A stretch of 64,000 bases of DNA from Sodiomyces alkalinus F11 (taxonomy: Eukaryota; Ascomycota; Sordariomycetes; Glomerellales; Plectosphaerellaceae). Where the stretch lies: assembly GCF_003711515.1 (NCBI RefSeq), contig NW_021167082.1, positions 1,373,310 through 1,437,309 of the forward strand, given 5' to 3'. The notes beneath the pieces were generated by a model. That model saw only the letters and a list, made by a program, of their open reading frames with translations, did no database searches and was not told the origin of the DNA. Shown in pieces: positions 34,096 through 44,526 of the stretch. The position numbers and the translations under genes were made by a program. Numbering within the stretch: position 1 is the stretch's first letter; every line of letters begins with the position of its first letter.

Positions 34096-35443
34096 TTACA
34101 CCCTCCGTTTCCTCTGCACCAGATGCTCATCCGCCTCCTCCTCCTCCCTCCTTACCCGGACCTTGCTCGGCCCGGGCGGCATCTCAACCCACCCGCCCTC
34201 GGCATTCCACACACCAGCCCGGGTATAATCCCACGTCCTACTCCCCTCCATGTACCCAAATCGGAAGTACTCATTGAGACGGAGCTCCGGGTCCCGCGTC
34301 CAAACAAAGCTGCGCTGCCGGTCCAACAGCGACACGTCGTCGCCATCGTCGTCGTAGTAGCCGCGGAACCGCTCCACGTCGTTCACCAGAACGCTGATTC
34401 CGTCGTAGCGGGGCGCATGCGGGGCCGCCCAGGTCAGGTTGATGGTCCAGAGCGCGTGGCCCAGGTCGATGACGGGCGGCAGGACGACGGGCAGGGGCGA
34501 GTTGTGCTGGGCGTCCCCCTGCAGGGCGGCGGGGGTCTGCAGGACGGGGTCGAACCCCCAGCGGGCGATGCCGTTGATGAAGAGGCCGATGAGCAGGCCC
34601 TGGTAGAGCAGGGACGGGCGCGTCTGCATGCTGGTGCCCGGCAGCAGGAGCAGGGCGAGGATGTAGTGGTGGATGCGCAGCTCGAGGCCGGGCAGGGCGA
34701 TGGCGATGACGATGCCGAGGAGGAAGAGGCCGTAGAGTTGGAGGTGGCTCAGAAAACGACCCTCTTGCTGGAAGAACCAGGCTTGGACGACGACGATGCA
34801 GAAGAGGACGATGACGATGACGGCGAGGGCGGCTTGGGCGCCGGGCTGCTGGTTGAGGTCGTGGGCGGTCAGCCGGGAGATGGGGATGAAGTCGAGGGTG
34901 TAATTGGTCAGGGCGCCCACCCAGCAGGCGCCGAGCCAGAGGACCGTCTTCTCGACCTGGGCCGTCAGGCCACGGCGGAGGGTGCGGCGCACGCCCATCT
35001 TGTCGTACATGACCCAGGCGCAGAACATGGCGGGCAGGAACCGACCCAGGACGGTGGACACGAGGCCCGGGATCGAGTTGTGCTGGGGCTGGTCGGAGGC
35101 CATGCCGACGTGCCAGAAGATGGCGACGAAGCTGGCGAAGAAGAAGAGGGCGGAAGACGAGGTGAAGAGGGAGAGGACGGAGGAGAAGACCACGGAGACG
35201 GCGAGCAGGTCCCAGCGCATGTCGCGCGCGCGGCAGGACACGTCGGGCTCGAAGGTGAAGGAGAGCGGGAAATGCGAATCGAACGAGATGCTGTCGATGC
35301 CGTTGCGGCTCGAGCCGACGTAGCCTTCGTGTTGGCCGACGAGGCGGACGACGCCGCAGCCACCCTCGGTGTTGGACACGACGCCGGCGTGGATGGCGGC
35401 CGGGCAGATGAAGGAGTCGCCCCTGTACACGGGCATACCACTG

Positions 35444-35474
<31 letters not shown>

Positions 35475-36210
35475 TACTACCGGGACCGCCGATGACAAAG
35501 GGCTGGTAGATAATCTCCTGGTCTCCCACAGCGCGGGGGTTGAGCACACGGTGATCCCGACAGCTGGCAGCGCAACGAAAGGCGAAACCGCTGCCGTTGA
35601 AGGGCCGGCAGTCGTTCCCATGCAGGCCGCAACGGTTCCCGGCAGCCCAGTAGGTGGCGCCGCAGCCAATGTCGCGCGGTTCCCCCCATCCGGCCACGTC
35701 GGAAGCGAAGGTCTCCTCTCGTTTGACCAGGGCGAAGGTGACGATCCAGACGGCGAGGTAGATAAAGACGAGGGCGAAGCGCTGACGCCGCCTGGGGACG
35801 AACTTGTCTACGAGCCAGAGGGGGGATTGCTGAACGCGCGGGAAGAAGGGCTCGATCTTCCACTGCTTCGGGTGGGGGGGGCCTTTCGCCCAGCGCGAGG
35901 CGGCCTTGGACAAGCGACGGATGGGGTAGGGGACCCATTTCCACCGTTTCGACGGGCCCTGGCCTTCGTTATCGTTCTGGTCCTGCATGAAGCGTGGCGT
36001 CGAAGCAAAGGAGTTCTCAAGTTCAAGCTGATCACCTCGGGTTCTGTCCCTGTCGTCGTCCAGCGTGTCGTCCGGATGTTGGAGTTCGGTGGGGGTTGCG
36101 AGTGGTGTTTTCTTTGGGAGGGCATCGGCAGGCCTTTCGGCCGCTTCTTGTCGTCGTTCCATGTCGGTCAAAAGGGGAGTGATTTCGACATTGCGGTCCT
36201 CATTCACCAT
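34096..36210 (-). CDS. LCCL-domain multi-pass membrane protein
   Basis: The 704-aa single-exon product has a hydrophilic N-terminal region (1-140), a first membrane helix (ALVFIYLAVWIVTFALV, about 146-162), then an extracytoplasmic Cys-rich LCCL domain (about 178-320) recognised by YRGDSFICPAAIHAGVVS, GGCGVVRLVGQHEGYVGS and GIDSISFDSHFP. Several membrane helices follow from about 340 to 590, then a hydrophilic tail with LVQRKRR. This order is the standard fungal LCCL protein architecture; molecular function is not known, and the LCCL fold elsewhere binds carbohydrate or lipid. A run of nine Asp (247-255) from a GTC/GAC codon repeat at about 35448-35474 interrupts the domain. I chose ATG 36210 because the upstream open frame resembles untranslated sequence. 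Confidence 0.88.
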
Positions 36211-37951
36211 GCTACCGGAGGGGAGGTATAGATTGAGGAAGAAGAAGAAGAAGAGGAGGAGGAAGATTGGGCAAAGGAGATGGAAGAAGAGGGAGTGGAG
36301 GACAATCTGCAGGGTTCCTTGACGGGCGGGGAGGCTTAGGGGATTAGGGGACGATGAGGCTGTGCCAAGGACTGCTGTCAGCAAGGATCCTGGGCCTGAT
36401 TGAGGGGGGCCATGTCGGATCAAATCCCTGGGCTTACCGAAGGGAGAATATGCAGGCAAATCTCTCTTAACGGTAGTGTAAAGAAAGGTACGTTGTACAG
36501 CAAGATGTAGGATACAGACTAAACATGTGTAGGAGATGCAAAAAGAATGTATATTCGGACATGAAGAGCCAAAGACGGATTGATTGCCCAAGCCAGGTAG
36601 ATGAGCGAGAGACAAAAGTGAGGGCGTAGAGATGAAAATGTCCGTAAACATCCACCGAGACAATGGAAGGGGGGGGCGCTTAATAACAACCCCAGTGTCC
36701 TCGTGCATATCTCGTTCTGGCCGGGGGTCTGTGCTAATGTACAAACGTAGGGAGTACACTACTTCGGACGAAGCACTTTGTCCTGTGGATGTCATGTACT
36801 AGAAGTTCCTTAGATATGATTGGAGACTGCATTGTGTTTGTTGTTTTACCTATTGGGAGGAAGCTGCGACGGGGCCGAATCCTTCCCTCTTGGCGGTTTA
36901 TGGTCTCTGTTCGAATGGACGAAGTATTTTCGTCGGTTGTGTTGTGGAAGGGACGTTGTCAAGCCACATACCTACCTTAACCACACTTTAATGAGAGAGC
37001 TTATGTACTGGGTACTCGGTACTCGGTACTCGGCGATTCTCCGTGCGTCTGTTTGACTCGTGTGTGGCTGTCCAAGGGCTTATGGGTTCTGAATCCGTTT
37101 ATAACTTAATTTCATATTATCTTCATAACATCGTCGTCATCATCACCAGGCAATTCCCACGTTGTCCCCCAAATCCAATGTGGAAGACGCATTTATTCCT
37201 CGCGTACATTACCATAACTTATTATGAGGTTGAACGGGACCTGCACGTAGAACATAGCCTGTCTCACAGTGAAACCAACCAAGGTAGCTACGGCTACGGA
37301 TGGTCTTCGCTTCCCCAGGTACGGTCGGTCGTAGGGCTGAGGATCTGGCACATGATTCTCATCAATCGGCCAACTCAGGGGTACCCGTAGTGCGCCACCT
37401 CACGTTGGGTGTACGAATGTAGAATACCTTGGGTAGGTCGTCGTGAGACTTGGTTGATATCAGTATCTGTACTTCTGATTATGTACGGAGCCCGAGTCCG
37501 TCGTACCTACCTATTTTTAACATATAATTAAGGTATTATAGGTACCAGCATGGATTACTATGGGTCACGCACGGACTAAAACGGAGTTTTAGTGTTCCTC
37601 TACCTAGGTACCTACCTTAGGTACCTTAATAAGGTAGCCGTACTAATAAGTACTCTGTACACGTGACGGTGGATTTGGCAGGTTTGAGAAAACGGAAACG
37701 GCCTCCTTTCCCCTCATATCGTCGTCGATCATGATTCAAAGTTTGCCCACACGAAGACATCTCATAAACCCAAGAGTTAAACCGCAGTGCCCTGTCACCT
37801 CACCGTCATATTCCCCATGTTAAATAGCATCTTCAAACCATTCTAGACGCTTTGTACTACGACCACAAAGGAACAACCCCGGCCGCGGCTCGCCATAACA
37901 AATTTTCGTATCAACAATTTTTCACTCTTCCGGTTCGAGGACCATGTCACC
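36211..37951. other. Divergent intergenic region, no gene supported
   Basis: This 1.7-kb stretch lies between the LCCL gene (minus) and the queuine transferase gene (plus), so both promoters should be here. The first 100 bp upstream of the LCCL ATG are purine-rich. A dense patch at 37500-37640 holds two AGGTACCT palindromes (37606, 37619) among TACCTA/TAGGTA repeats. Short open frames have no recognisable content. Confidence 0.5.
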
Positions 37952-39585
37952 ATGACCGATGCGCCAGACCCTTCCATCGAGTCACAGGAGGACATGCCGT
38001 TCCGAGTACTCAAAGACGCCTTGACAGATGGCCTGGCAGCACGCCTCGGCAGGCTCTCCCTGCCCAGGCGCCGTCCCATCGAGACCCCCAACTTCATCGC
38101 AGTCGCTTCAAGAGGCGTCGTCCCTCACCTCACCCCTGACAACATAACGAGGCATACCTCCTTTGGGGGCGCTCACATGGCTCTCGAAGACTGTGAGTCT
38201 AGTCTCCCGTGCCCTCTGCCATCCCTCGCCCTCGCCCTCGCCCTCGCTTCGTCTCTAGTGGACTTGGACTCATCACTCACCCCTCCCTTCAATTTCATTC
38301 AGTCTTAGACAAGAAGGAGCCCGCCATCCTCAACGTGCCGCCATCCCAGTCCAAGGTCCTACACAGCTTTACCGCCTTCCCGCAACACCTAGCCACCGTA
38401 CTAGGCCCTCGCCGCTGCCCCCCCGTCAGGACACCTTCCGGCAACGGCAGCAAATCCCTCACCATATGGACTTCCAACGGCGGCGCCTCCCTCACCATCG
38501 CCGAATACGCCACCTACGTCGAAAAGCTACAACCGGACATCGCCGTGGGTCCAGCCGACCTGTTCCACACGAGTCCCACGCCGTCCAAGAAGCTCGTCCG
38601 CATGGCCGAGCGGACCGAAGACTGGATGGACCAGTTCCTCCTCGACGGCCACGGCCGCCCCGACCGGCTGCGCGACGCCGACGTCGCCATCTTCGCCCCC
38701 GTCCTGAGCGCCCCTTACCCCATACAATGGCAGTACCTCAACTCCCTCGCCGAGGACCACGCGGGGCACCTGTCCGGTCTCGCCTTGTACGGCGTCGACA
38801 TCCTGCCCGAGGTGACGGAGAACCACGAGTCCCTCGTGCCGTTGGCGCGCCTATCTATGCAACTCCCGCCATCGCCCCAAGACGTCTTGGCCCAGGTCGC
38901 GGCCGGTATTGACGTCTGCACGATCCCATTCGTCAACAGCGCATCGGATGCTGGGGTGGCTCTCGCGTTCCAGTTCCCTCCTCCCGTTGCAGGTGTGGCG
39001 GGCGATCTGCAGGGACCTGGGGTGACCGCCGCTACCGCTACGCCCCGCCCTCTCGGCATCGACATGTGGTCGCCCGACCATGTCACCTCGCCGAGCCCCT
39101 TCGTGGAAGGGTGCCCGTGCTACGCTTGCACCAAACATCACCGGGCCTACGTCCACCATCTGCTCCGGGCCCACGAGATGCTGGCCTGGACCCTGCTGCA
39201 GATCCACAACCACCACGTGCTGAGCGCCTTCTTCGAGTCGATCCGCTGCGTCCTAGAGACGGCGCCGGGTGCGGCCTTTCGAGAATACGTCCGCAGCTTC
39301 GCAGACACCTACGAGTCCGAGATACCCTTGGGGACCGGTACGCGGCCGAGGGTGCGGGGTTATCATTTTAAGAGCGAGGGCGGCGAGGGCAAGGCCAACA
39401 CGCCCAGGTGGGAGAAGTACGACGGCGCCACGGCGGAGGGAAGCATGCCATGTTCAGAAAACGCACAGTTGACAACGGCGAGTAACGCCCACAACCAAAC
39501 TGAGAACGGCGGAGACGAGCACGAGGGCCAGTGGCATGCGACATTGGGCTGCCACAGCGACGCACAGCAAGGGAGCACGAAATGA
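37952..39585 (+). CDS. qtrt2: Queuine tRNA-ribosyltransferase accessory subunit 2 (QTRT2-like)
   Basis: The 507-aa product belongs to the tRNA-guanine transglycosylase family. In eukaryotes QTRT2 pairs with the catalytic QTRT1 to put queuine into the wobble position of tRNAs with GUN anticodons. The sequence shows the TIM-barrel start (LPRRRPIETPNFIAVASRGVVPHL), IWTSNGGASLTIAEYATYVEKL, and the zinc site CPCYACTKHHRAY with a downstream histidine (IHNHH), i.e. C-x-C-x2-C...H. One 110-nt intron at 38193-38302 (GTGAGT...TTCAG). The last 60 residues are hydrophilic and low-complexity. Fungi salvage queuine rather than make it, so the gene implies use of dietary or environmental queuine. Its QTRT1 partner is not in this window. 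Confidence 0.88.
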
Positions 39586-40011
39586 GCCTGGTATTCCATA
39601 CGTACGTCGTACACGAAGAGCATCTCCCTCCTTCCCCGTGTCAAATACCACCCATTGACGAATCATGCCCGAGACGTGTTCTGCCCAAGAAGCTGCCGCG
39701 ACGGATGGGGCCTCTCGGGTCTCAAAATTATGGAGGGGGAGTTCCTTCGACACCTTCGACATCGCCCTCCCGCTCCCCCTTATTCGTCATTCTGGTCCCT
39801 GTCCTGTGCCTGTCCCTGTCTCACGTCTCACGTCTCACGTTCCCACATCACATGTGATTATAATAAATATAATGATCGCCCTGTTTCTCCCTCAGACGCG
39901 GCCTGCTTGTCGCTGGTTTTTCGCGTCGCCCTCGGCTGCCCTTCCTAAGCCGATCCGCCCGCCCATCCTTCCAGGCTTCCCCACCCTCTTTTCTTTTCTT
40001 TTCTCTTCTAG
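39586..40011. other. 3' region of QTRT2 and upstream of the phosphatase relic
   Basis: No exon of an alkaline phosphatase N-terminus is found here, although one should precede the relic if the gene were whole. A CACGTCTCACGTCTCACGT direct repeat occurs at about 39820-39842. The segment ends in a pyrimidine tract that still looks like an intron 3' end (TTCTCTTCTAG). Confidence 0.5.
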
Positions 40012-40710
40012 ATCACCGCCGCTCGTCTCATCGGCCACAGGAGCATCAACGGCAAGTATCAGACCAAGCTCAAGCTCGACGAGTTCCCCGTCATCGGTCA
40101 CCAGACGACGCACTCCATCGACACCTTCATTACCGACTCTGCCAACTCTGCTTCGGCCTTGTACAGCGGGCACAAGAGCACGGTCAACGCCATGGGGGTG
40201 AGTTTGGGACAAGTCGAAAATGGAGCTGAGAAGGCGGTTCCTTGAACTAAGAAAACGCTTTCCAAAGCGTCTATGCCGACTCTTCCCCTGATGTCTTTGA
40301 AGGGCCTCGGCATCTTTTCCCGGAGCAACCTGCCCACCTGGCTTGACCGCAACGTCTACACCGAGAACCTCCGGGGCCTCTCCAACGACCCGGCGGGCTT
40401 CGGCGCGCACCCGGACATCCGCGAGGACTTCCAGGTCAGGGAGAATGCCGCGCGCGTGCCGGCGGTCCGCGGACCGGGCGACTACGGCCACGTGGCTAAC
40501 CCGGGCCAGGCGGTCGACGGGTTCGTCACCAACGGCACCATCCCGACCAGCGAGTCCCAGGGCGTCCATTCCCTGACGGACGTCATGGTCTACGCGATGG
40601 GACCGTGCCAGGAGATCTTCGGGGGCACGTACGACAACACGGATGTGTTTTATGAGATGGCTACCTGCTTTGGTCTCGGTCAGCCCAAGAATGCCACGCC
40701 CGTTGGTTGA
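40012..40710 (+). pseudogene. Alkaline phosphatase relic with internal deletion
   Basis: Three blocks of the alkaline phosphatase family (PF00245) survive. Block 1 (40012-40197) reads ITAARLIGHRSING to DSANSASALYSGHKSTVNAMG and keeps the phosphorylated Ser region. Block 2 (about 40269-40300) reads VYADSSPDVFE but is in a frame that does not join to block 1 by any GT-AG intron I can find. Block 3, in yet another frame (to 40710), reads GLGIFSRSNLPTWLDRN then jumps from LSNDP to AGFGAHPDIREDFQV and ends in a normal-looking C-terminus. The first metal-binding segment upstream, and the whole middle with its Asp/His metal ligands, are absent. It cannot encode a working phosphatase. The remaining sequence is still close to the family pattern, so loss may be recent. 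Confidence 0.82.
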
Positions 40711-40933
40711 TGGGGTTTTAACGAGCAATTATAGAGTGGTTTGCTCGACTGTGTGATATCAAACTTCACTCGAGTGGCACTGGGTGTTGTGAGACTCGAC
40801 CAATCTGATCCCCTGTAAGAGCGTCCTGGACAGCGAGTTGCATGCTCAGTGGGAAGTCGTGGATGCTTTCTTCCTCGGCAAATCAAGGCCAGGTCAGTCA
40901 ATGCCCAACAATGCCGAAGCAAAGTACACGGAA

Positions 40934-41473
40934 TCAGGTCGCCCGCCTTAACCGGTCAAGGATGGCCTCAACCTCAGTCTCGCGGTCACGCACGAGCTTG
41001 AGGATGCCGAAAACGAACCCGGCCCCCCCGGGACGCGTCGAGCCCCCNNNNNNNNNNNNNNNNNNNNNNNNAACGAGGTTCGCGACGGAAGAGAGCATGG
41101 CTTGGAATTCGGCGTCTGAATAGATGAAGTCTCGTTCTCGTCCTCCGTCACGGGGCCCGCGCGGGCGGATCATGACGCGGATGGAGGGGCGGCCGGAACC
41201 GTAAGATGATGAGGATGATGATAATGATGACGGCGGAGAGGGAGAGGGAGAGGGCGAGGAGGAGGTGGTGAGGGATGTAATGCACTGGACGTCGCGGAGG
41301 GGCGGGGTGAGGCCGCCGGCTGGGTAGGACGCCGTGGCTTTGAGTTCGATGCGGGCGATGGGGAGGCATTGGGATTGGAGGGTGACGGCGGGGGAGAAGA
41401 TGGGGACTTCGAGGGGGCAGAGGGGGAGTCTTTTCCTCGTTGTCTTTGGGATTGAGGTGGCCTTGCGAGACAT
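40934..41473 (-). pseudogene. Truncated CutC-family copper homeostasis gene with assembly gap
   Basis: The readable product (about 179 aa including the gap) starts MSRKATSIPKTT and contains LEVPIFSPAVTLQSQCLPIARIEL, YPAGGLTPPLRDV, RVMIRPRG, DFIYSDAEFQAML and GFVFGILK, matching the first half of fungal CutC proteins (TIM barrel, about 250-300 aa). After EVEAILDRLRRAT it stops at 40934, and the second half of the barrel, including the HRAFD region, is nowhere in the 220 bp before the phosphatase relic. A 24-nt N run lies at 41048-41071. The gene may be broken, or the assembly may be wrong here. The start ATG 41473 follows a long polypurine tract on the coding strand. Confidence 0.7.
41048..41071. 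other. Assembly gap (24 N)
   Basis: A run of N inside the CutC-like reading frame. Its nominal length is a multiple of three, but true length is unknown. Confidence 0.95.
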
Positions 41474-41498
41474 TTTGTCGTCTGCTCTGTGTTTCTTG

Positions 41499-41640
41499 TT
41501 CTTCTTGTTCTTCTTGTTCTTCTTTTTCTTCTTTTTCTTCTTCTTCTTCTTTTTCTTCTTTTTCTTCTTTTTCTTCTTTTTCTTCTTTTTCTTCTTTTTC
41601 TTCTTTTTCTTCTTTTTCTTCTTTTTCTTCTTTTTCTTTT
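41499..41640. repeat. (TTCTTTTTC)n polypyrimidine/polypurine tract
   Basis: About 140 bp of almost pure TTC/TTTTTC repeats, with no A on the plus strand and only a single G near its start, lie immediately upstream of the CutC-like start codon (41473). Read on the minus strand it is AAG-rich and keeps an open lysine frame, which is not likely to be translated. Mirror-symmetric purine tracts of this kind can form triplex DNA. Confidence 0.9.
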
Positions 41641-42437
41641 TTCCCCTTTTTTTCCTTACACGGGAAAATCCATTATTAGCTCGAGCGTAAAAATAGAACA
41701 TAGAAACCACGACAAGTGTGGTGGGAAATATAGTTTTAGAGCATTCGAAACTCTCTTATATCGTTTTCACTTGAGAACGTTGTACGAATAAAAAGAAGGT
41801 AAATTGAACGTATCGGCATGAGGAAGCGAAGATGGTGGCGCTTATGGTCTCACCGAATTAGTCAGCCGTCCTCCGTTCTCGGTGAGGACATGCAAGAAAT
41901 CACACGGATTTATGATGAACATGAGTACAGAAACACGAGAGAGTACAGGGAATATTTTGAGTGTAAAAGGCACGTAAGTACCTCCATGTACGACATACCG
42001 CTTGTCAGAACACAAATAAGGTACGCGGAATTATGTGTGTACCTTATTTATCTAGGTATGTAAAGTTCGTGGTACTTCACGGGGATATCTAACTATTAGG
42101 AAAAACAAAGGGAAATAAGTATAGATACATAGGATTAAGGTACTCTATAAGTCTGACATGTTTATCACGCCTGGATAAGGGGATCTAACACCACTACTGC
42201 CTCTCTATACATGAGCGAGTCATTAGCTTCTGTGGCCCTGTAGCCCGACCAAAAGCCGACACGATGTCCCGGGACTATAAGCCGAAAGACCCCGATGGCC
42301 CTAAGGTACGGAGCAAAAGCCCCGAACCGTCCGCTCAGCTGCTAGTTTATGCTCCAGTCCTGTATCCGTTGCCAAAGAAAGGGAAAAAAGAAAAAAGAAA
42401 AAACCCCCGCCGTGACATGTCGGGAGAACAGTACTAC
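41641..42437. other. Intergenic, no gene supported
   Basis: AT-rich sequence between the CutC-like gene and the 3' end of the next minus-strand gene. Open frames are short and unrecognised; several TACCTTA/GGTACG motifs occur. Confidence 0.5.
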
Positions 42438-43971
42438 TCAGCATATATCCTTTGGGTGAGTCGCGGGAGTCGCATACGAAGAAGGATCCGAAACCGAAGA
42501 CTGCTCGTCATCGCACCCATCATAGTCCGTACCATCCATGCCCCCGTCGCTCGTCATGTAGGTCGTCGTCGTCGTCGCCGTACTGTCTTCCCGCTGGTCC
42601 TGGCGCGCCTGGTAGTACTGCTCCTCGGGGAACTGGACGGGGCCAACCGCCCTGGCATGAAGGGGGAAATAAGCAACCCCGGGCCTGGGGTACACGTGGC
42701 GAGACGTCGGCATTTGTTCCTCGCTCCGTGGAGGGAGGTGATGCGTCGGGTACCCCCGGTGCGATGGGCCACCGACGGGTCGAGTCTCCGGCGATGGGCT
42801 CAGGGATCTCTCATGAGGAGGGGGAAGAGGAGCACGGGAGGCGATCCTGAGGAGTTCGCTGACGGGAGGAAGCCAACGCTCGTTCACGTGGGTAGGAGGA
42901 GCGGGAAGAGCGCCACTCATTTCGTATCTCTCATCTGGCCGGGGGGCGGGATATGGAGAGACGTAAGAAACATGGCCTGGACCGACTCTCCGGTGGTCCA
43001 TCGGGCTGATGCCATGGCAGGATGAAGGGCCACAGTCCTCCCGGCGGGCGTGAAAGGGATGGTCGAGGTCGATAACACGGCGGGCAAGGTATTGCAAATT
43101 GTCACGATGTGCATGGTTTCGGTCAAGATGCGGGTGAGCAAGTCCGTGCCTTTCGTCCCGTCGTTGAGATGACTCCTGGTAGGGCTCGAGGTCGGCCCTC
43201 TGTCTCTGCACGGGAGCGCGGCCACGAGGGTTGACCGGATGGAAGGGGAGGTAACGGTTCTCTTTGTCGCGGGCCGAAGTACGGATGACCTTCGAAGCAG
43301 GAGTCTGAGTCTCGGGCGCGACAGCAGAAGCCGCCTCACGACCTGGCGCTGGCGTCACTCGGTCGACGCGATGGGATGAATTGATCGTCGCCTCTTCGGC
43401 GAGTGCAACGGCGAGTGCAAGCTCCTTGTCACTGACGGCGGCAGACTCCAGAACAGGATCCGCATCCTCGGGGCCGGTTTTCTGTTCGTTCATGTTCTTC
43501 TCCTTCTGTGCAGCAACATCTTGAGCCGAGTTAGCTATAAAATGTCCCTTCTGGCGAGGCTTCACCATCGCGGCATCCAGCCCGAAGCAGTGCTGACTCA
43601 CCACGCTGTCGCAGATAGCGTTGCGCAAAGCGACGCGCATTGGGGGAGAAGTGGCGCTGGTCGATGTTCAGAAAGAAGTGCTCGACTATGGAACACCGAA
43701 TCAGTAAGGAGAGACGGGAGAGACGGGAGAGAAGGGGGGGGGGAATGGCCGAGTTTAGCAGCGGAAATCAAGTCGTACAGAGACTGAGACCAGTATACTG
43801 TCTCCGAGGAGGAATGTTTCTGGCGGCCATCTCGGCTTCCATGACGCCGACGAGCTTGTCCCAGCTCATCTCGGGAACGCATGGGTCGCGAACGATCCGC
43901 TTGGAGGACCGAGGCACCACGCAGGTCCAGAAGACCTCTTCCTCTTGGAGGGACCAGTGTTTGCCTCCCAT
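42438..43971 (-). CDS. Conserved fungal protein with N-terminal SANT/Myb-like segment
   Basis: The 452-aa model has three exons (43779-43971, 43602-43685, 42438-43519). The introns at 43686-43778 and 43520-43601 have GTACGA and GTGAGT donors and restore frame. The first 90 residues (GGKHWSLQEEEVFWTCVVPR, MSWDKLVGVMEAEM, YTGLSLFEHFFLNIDQRHFS, ARRFAQRYLRQR) resemble a fungal SANT/Myb-like helical module with a conserved tryptophan start. The rest is low-complexity, rich in Pro, Arg, His and Ser, ending in a Thr/Ser/Asp-rich tail. Such proteins are probably nuclear and DNA- or chromatin-associated; this is inference. The final intron's acceptor (CTCAAG) is the one that keeps frame after a CTAAC branch point. 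Confidence 0.7.
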
Positions 43972-44526
43972 GGTAGGAAAGGTTGGGAGTGGTGAGATAG
44001 AGAAAAGATAAGCTGTTGGCAGAAGACGAAGTGGGTAAAGAAGAATCGGTGCAGCTGTTCAGCGACTGAAGGCGAAGTCCTTGTGGATGGATGTAGCAGA
44101 AATGAGCTGCAGGTGTTGGGTTCTCAAGAGGAGAACAGCTCTCCTATGTAAGGTCGGATTTATAGACGCCGGGTTGTCGTGAATCAGGGCAAGGGCCTGA
44201 AGCGAAGCAGGTGATATAGTGCCGTGAGAGTGTCTGGGACGTACGAGAGATAGGAGAGGCATAGGAGGTCGAGGTACATTCTCATCTATTGTGTAGATGA
44301 TCTGGGTGAATGAAGTTGGTCACAATAGGGTGGAAGAGCGAGGAAAGGAAACAATAGGTGGTATGAAAACAAACAATGGTGAAGAGGACTTTCCCAATAG
44401 AAGAGGAAAAGAAAAGAAAAAAGAGGCAAATCATGAAAGCTGATCTTCTGCCGGCAGGCGCGTGATCCTTCTCCACCACTAACACACACAAATAAATAGC
44501 AAGTAGTACAGAGGTGAGTGGATGGA
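43972..44526. other. Upstream region of the SANT-like gene
   Basis: The region lies between the SANT-like start and the Gep4 stop (both minus strand). It is partly purine-rich and carries no recognisable exon; it should contain the SANT-like promoter and the Gep4 3' UTR. Confidence 0.55.

Noticed and set aside
34123..36231. 702-codon plus-strand open frame
   Set aside because: Antisense to the LCCL gene; no domain and repetitive acidic composition.
39892..40728. 278-codon open frame on the minus strand opposite the alkaline phosphatase relic
   Set aside because: It is the antisense shadow of the relic, whose plus-strand blocks match a known family.
31551..41473. Secondary-metabolite cluster around the P450
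   Set aside because: The P450 is CYP51 and the neighbours are housekeeping or membrane proteins; no polyketide, peptide or terpene synthase is present.
41474..41710. Lysine-rich N-terminal extension of the CutC-like frame
   Set aside because: It is the translation of the polypurine repeat; family members start close to the ATG at 41473.
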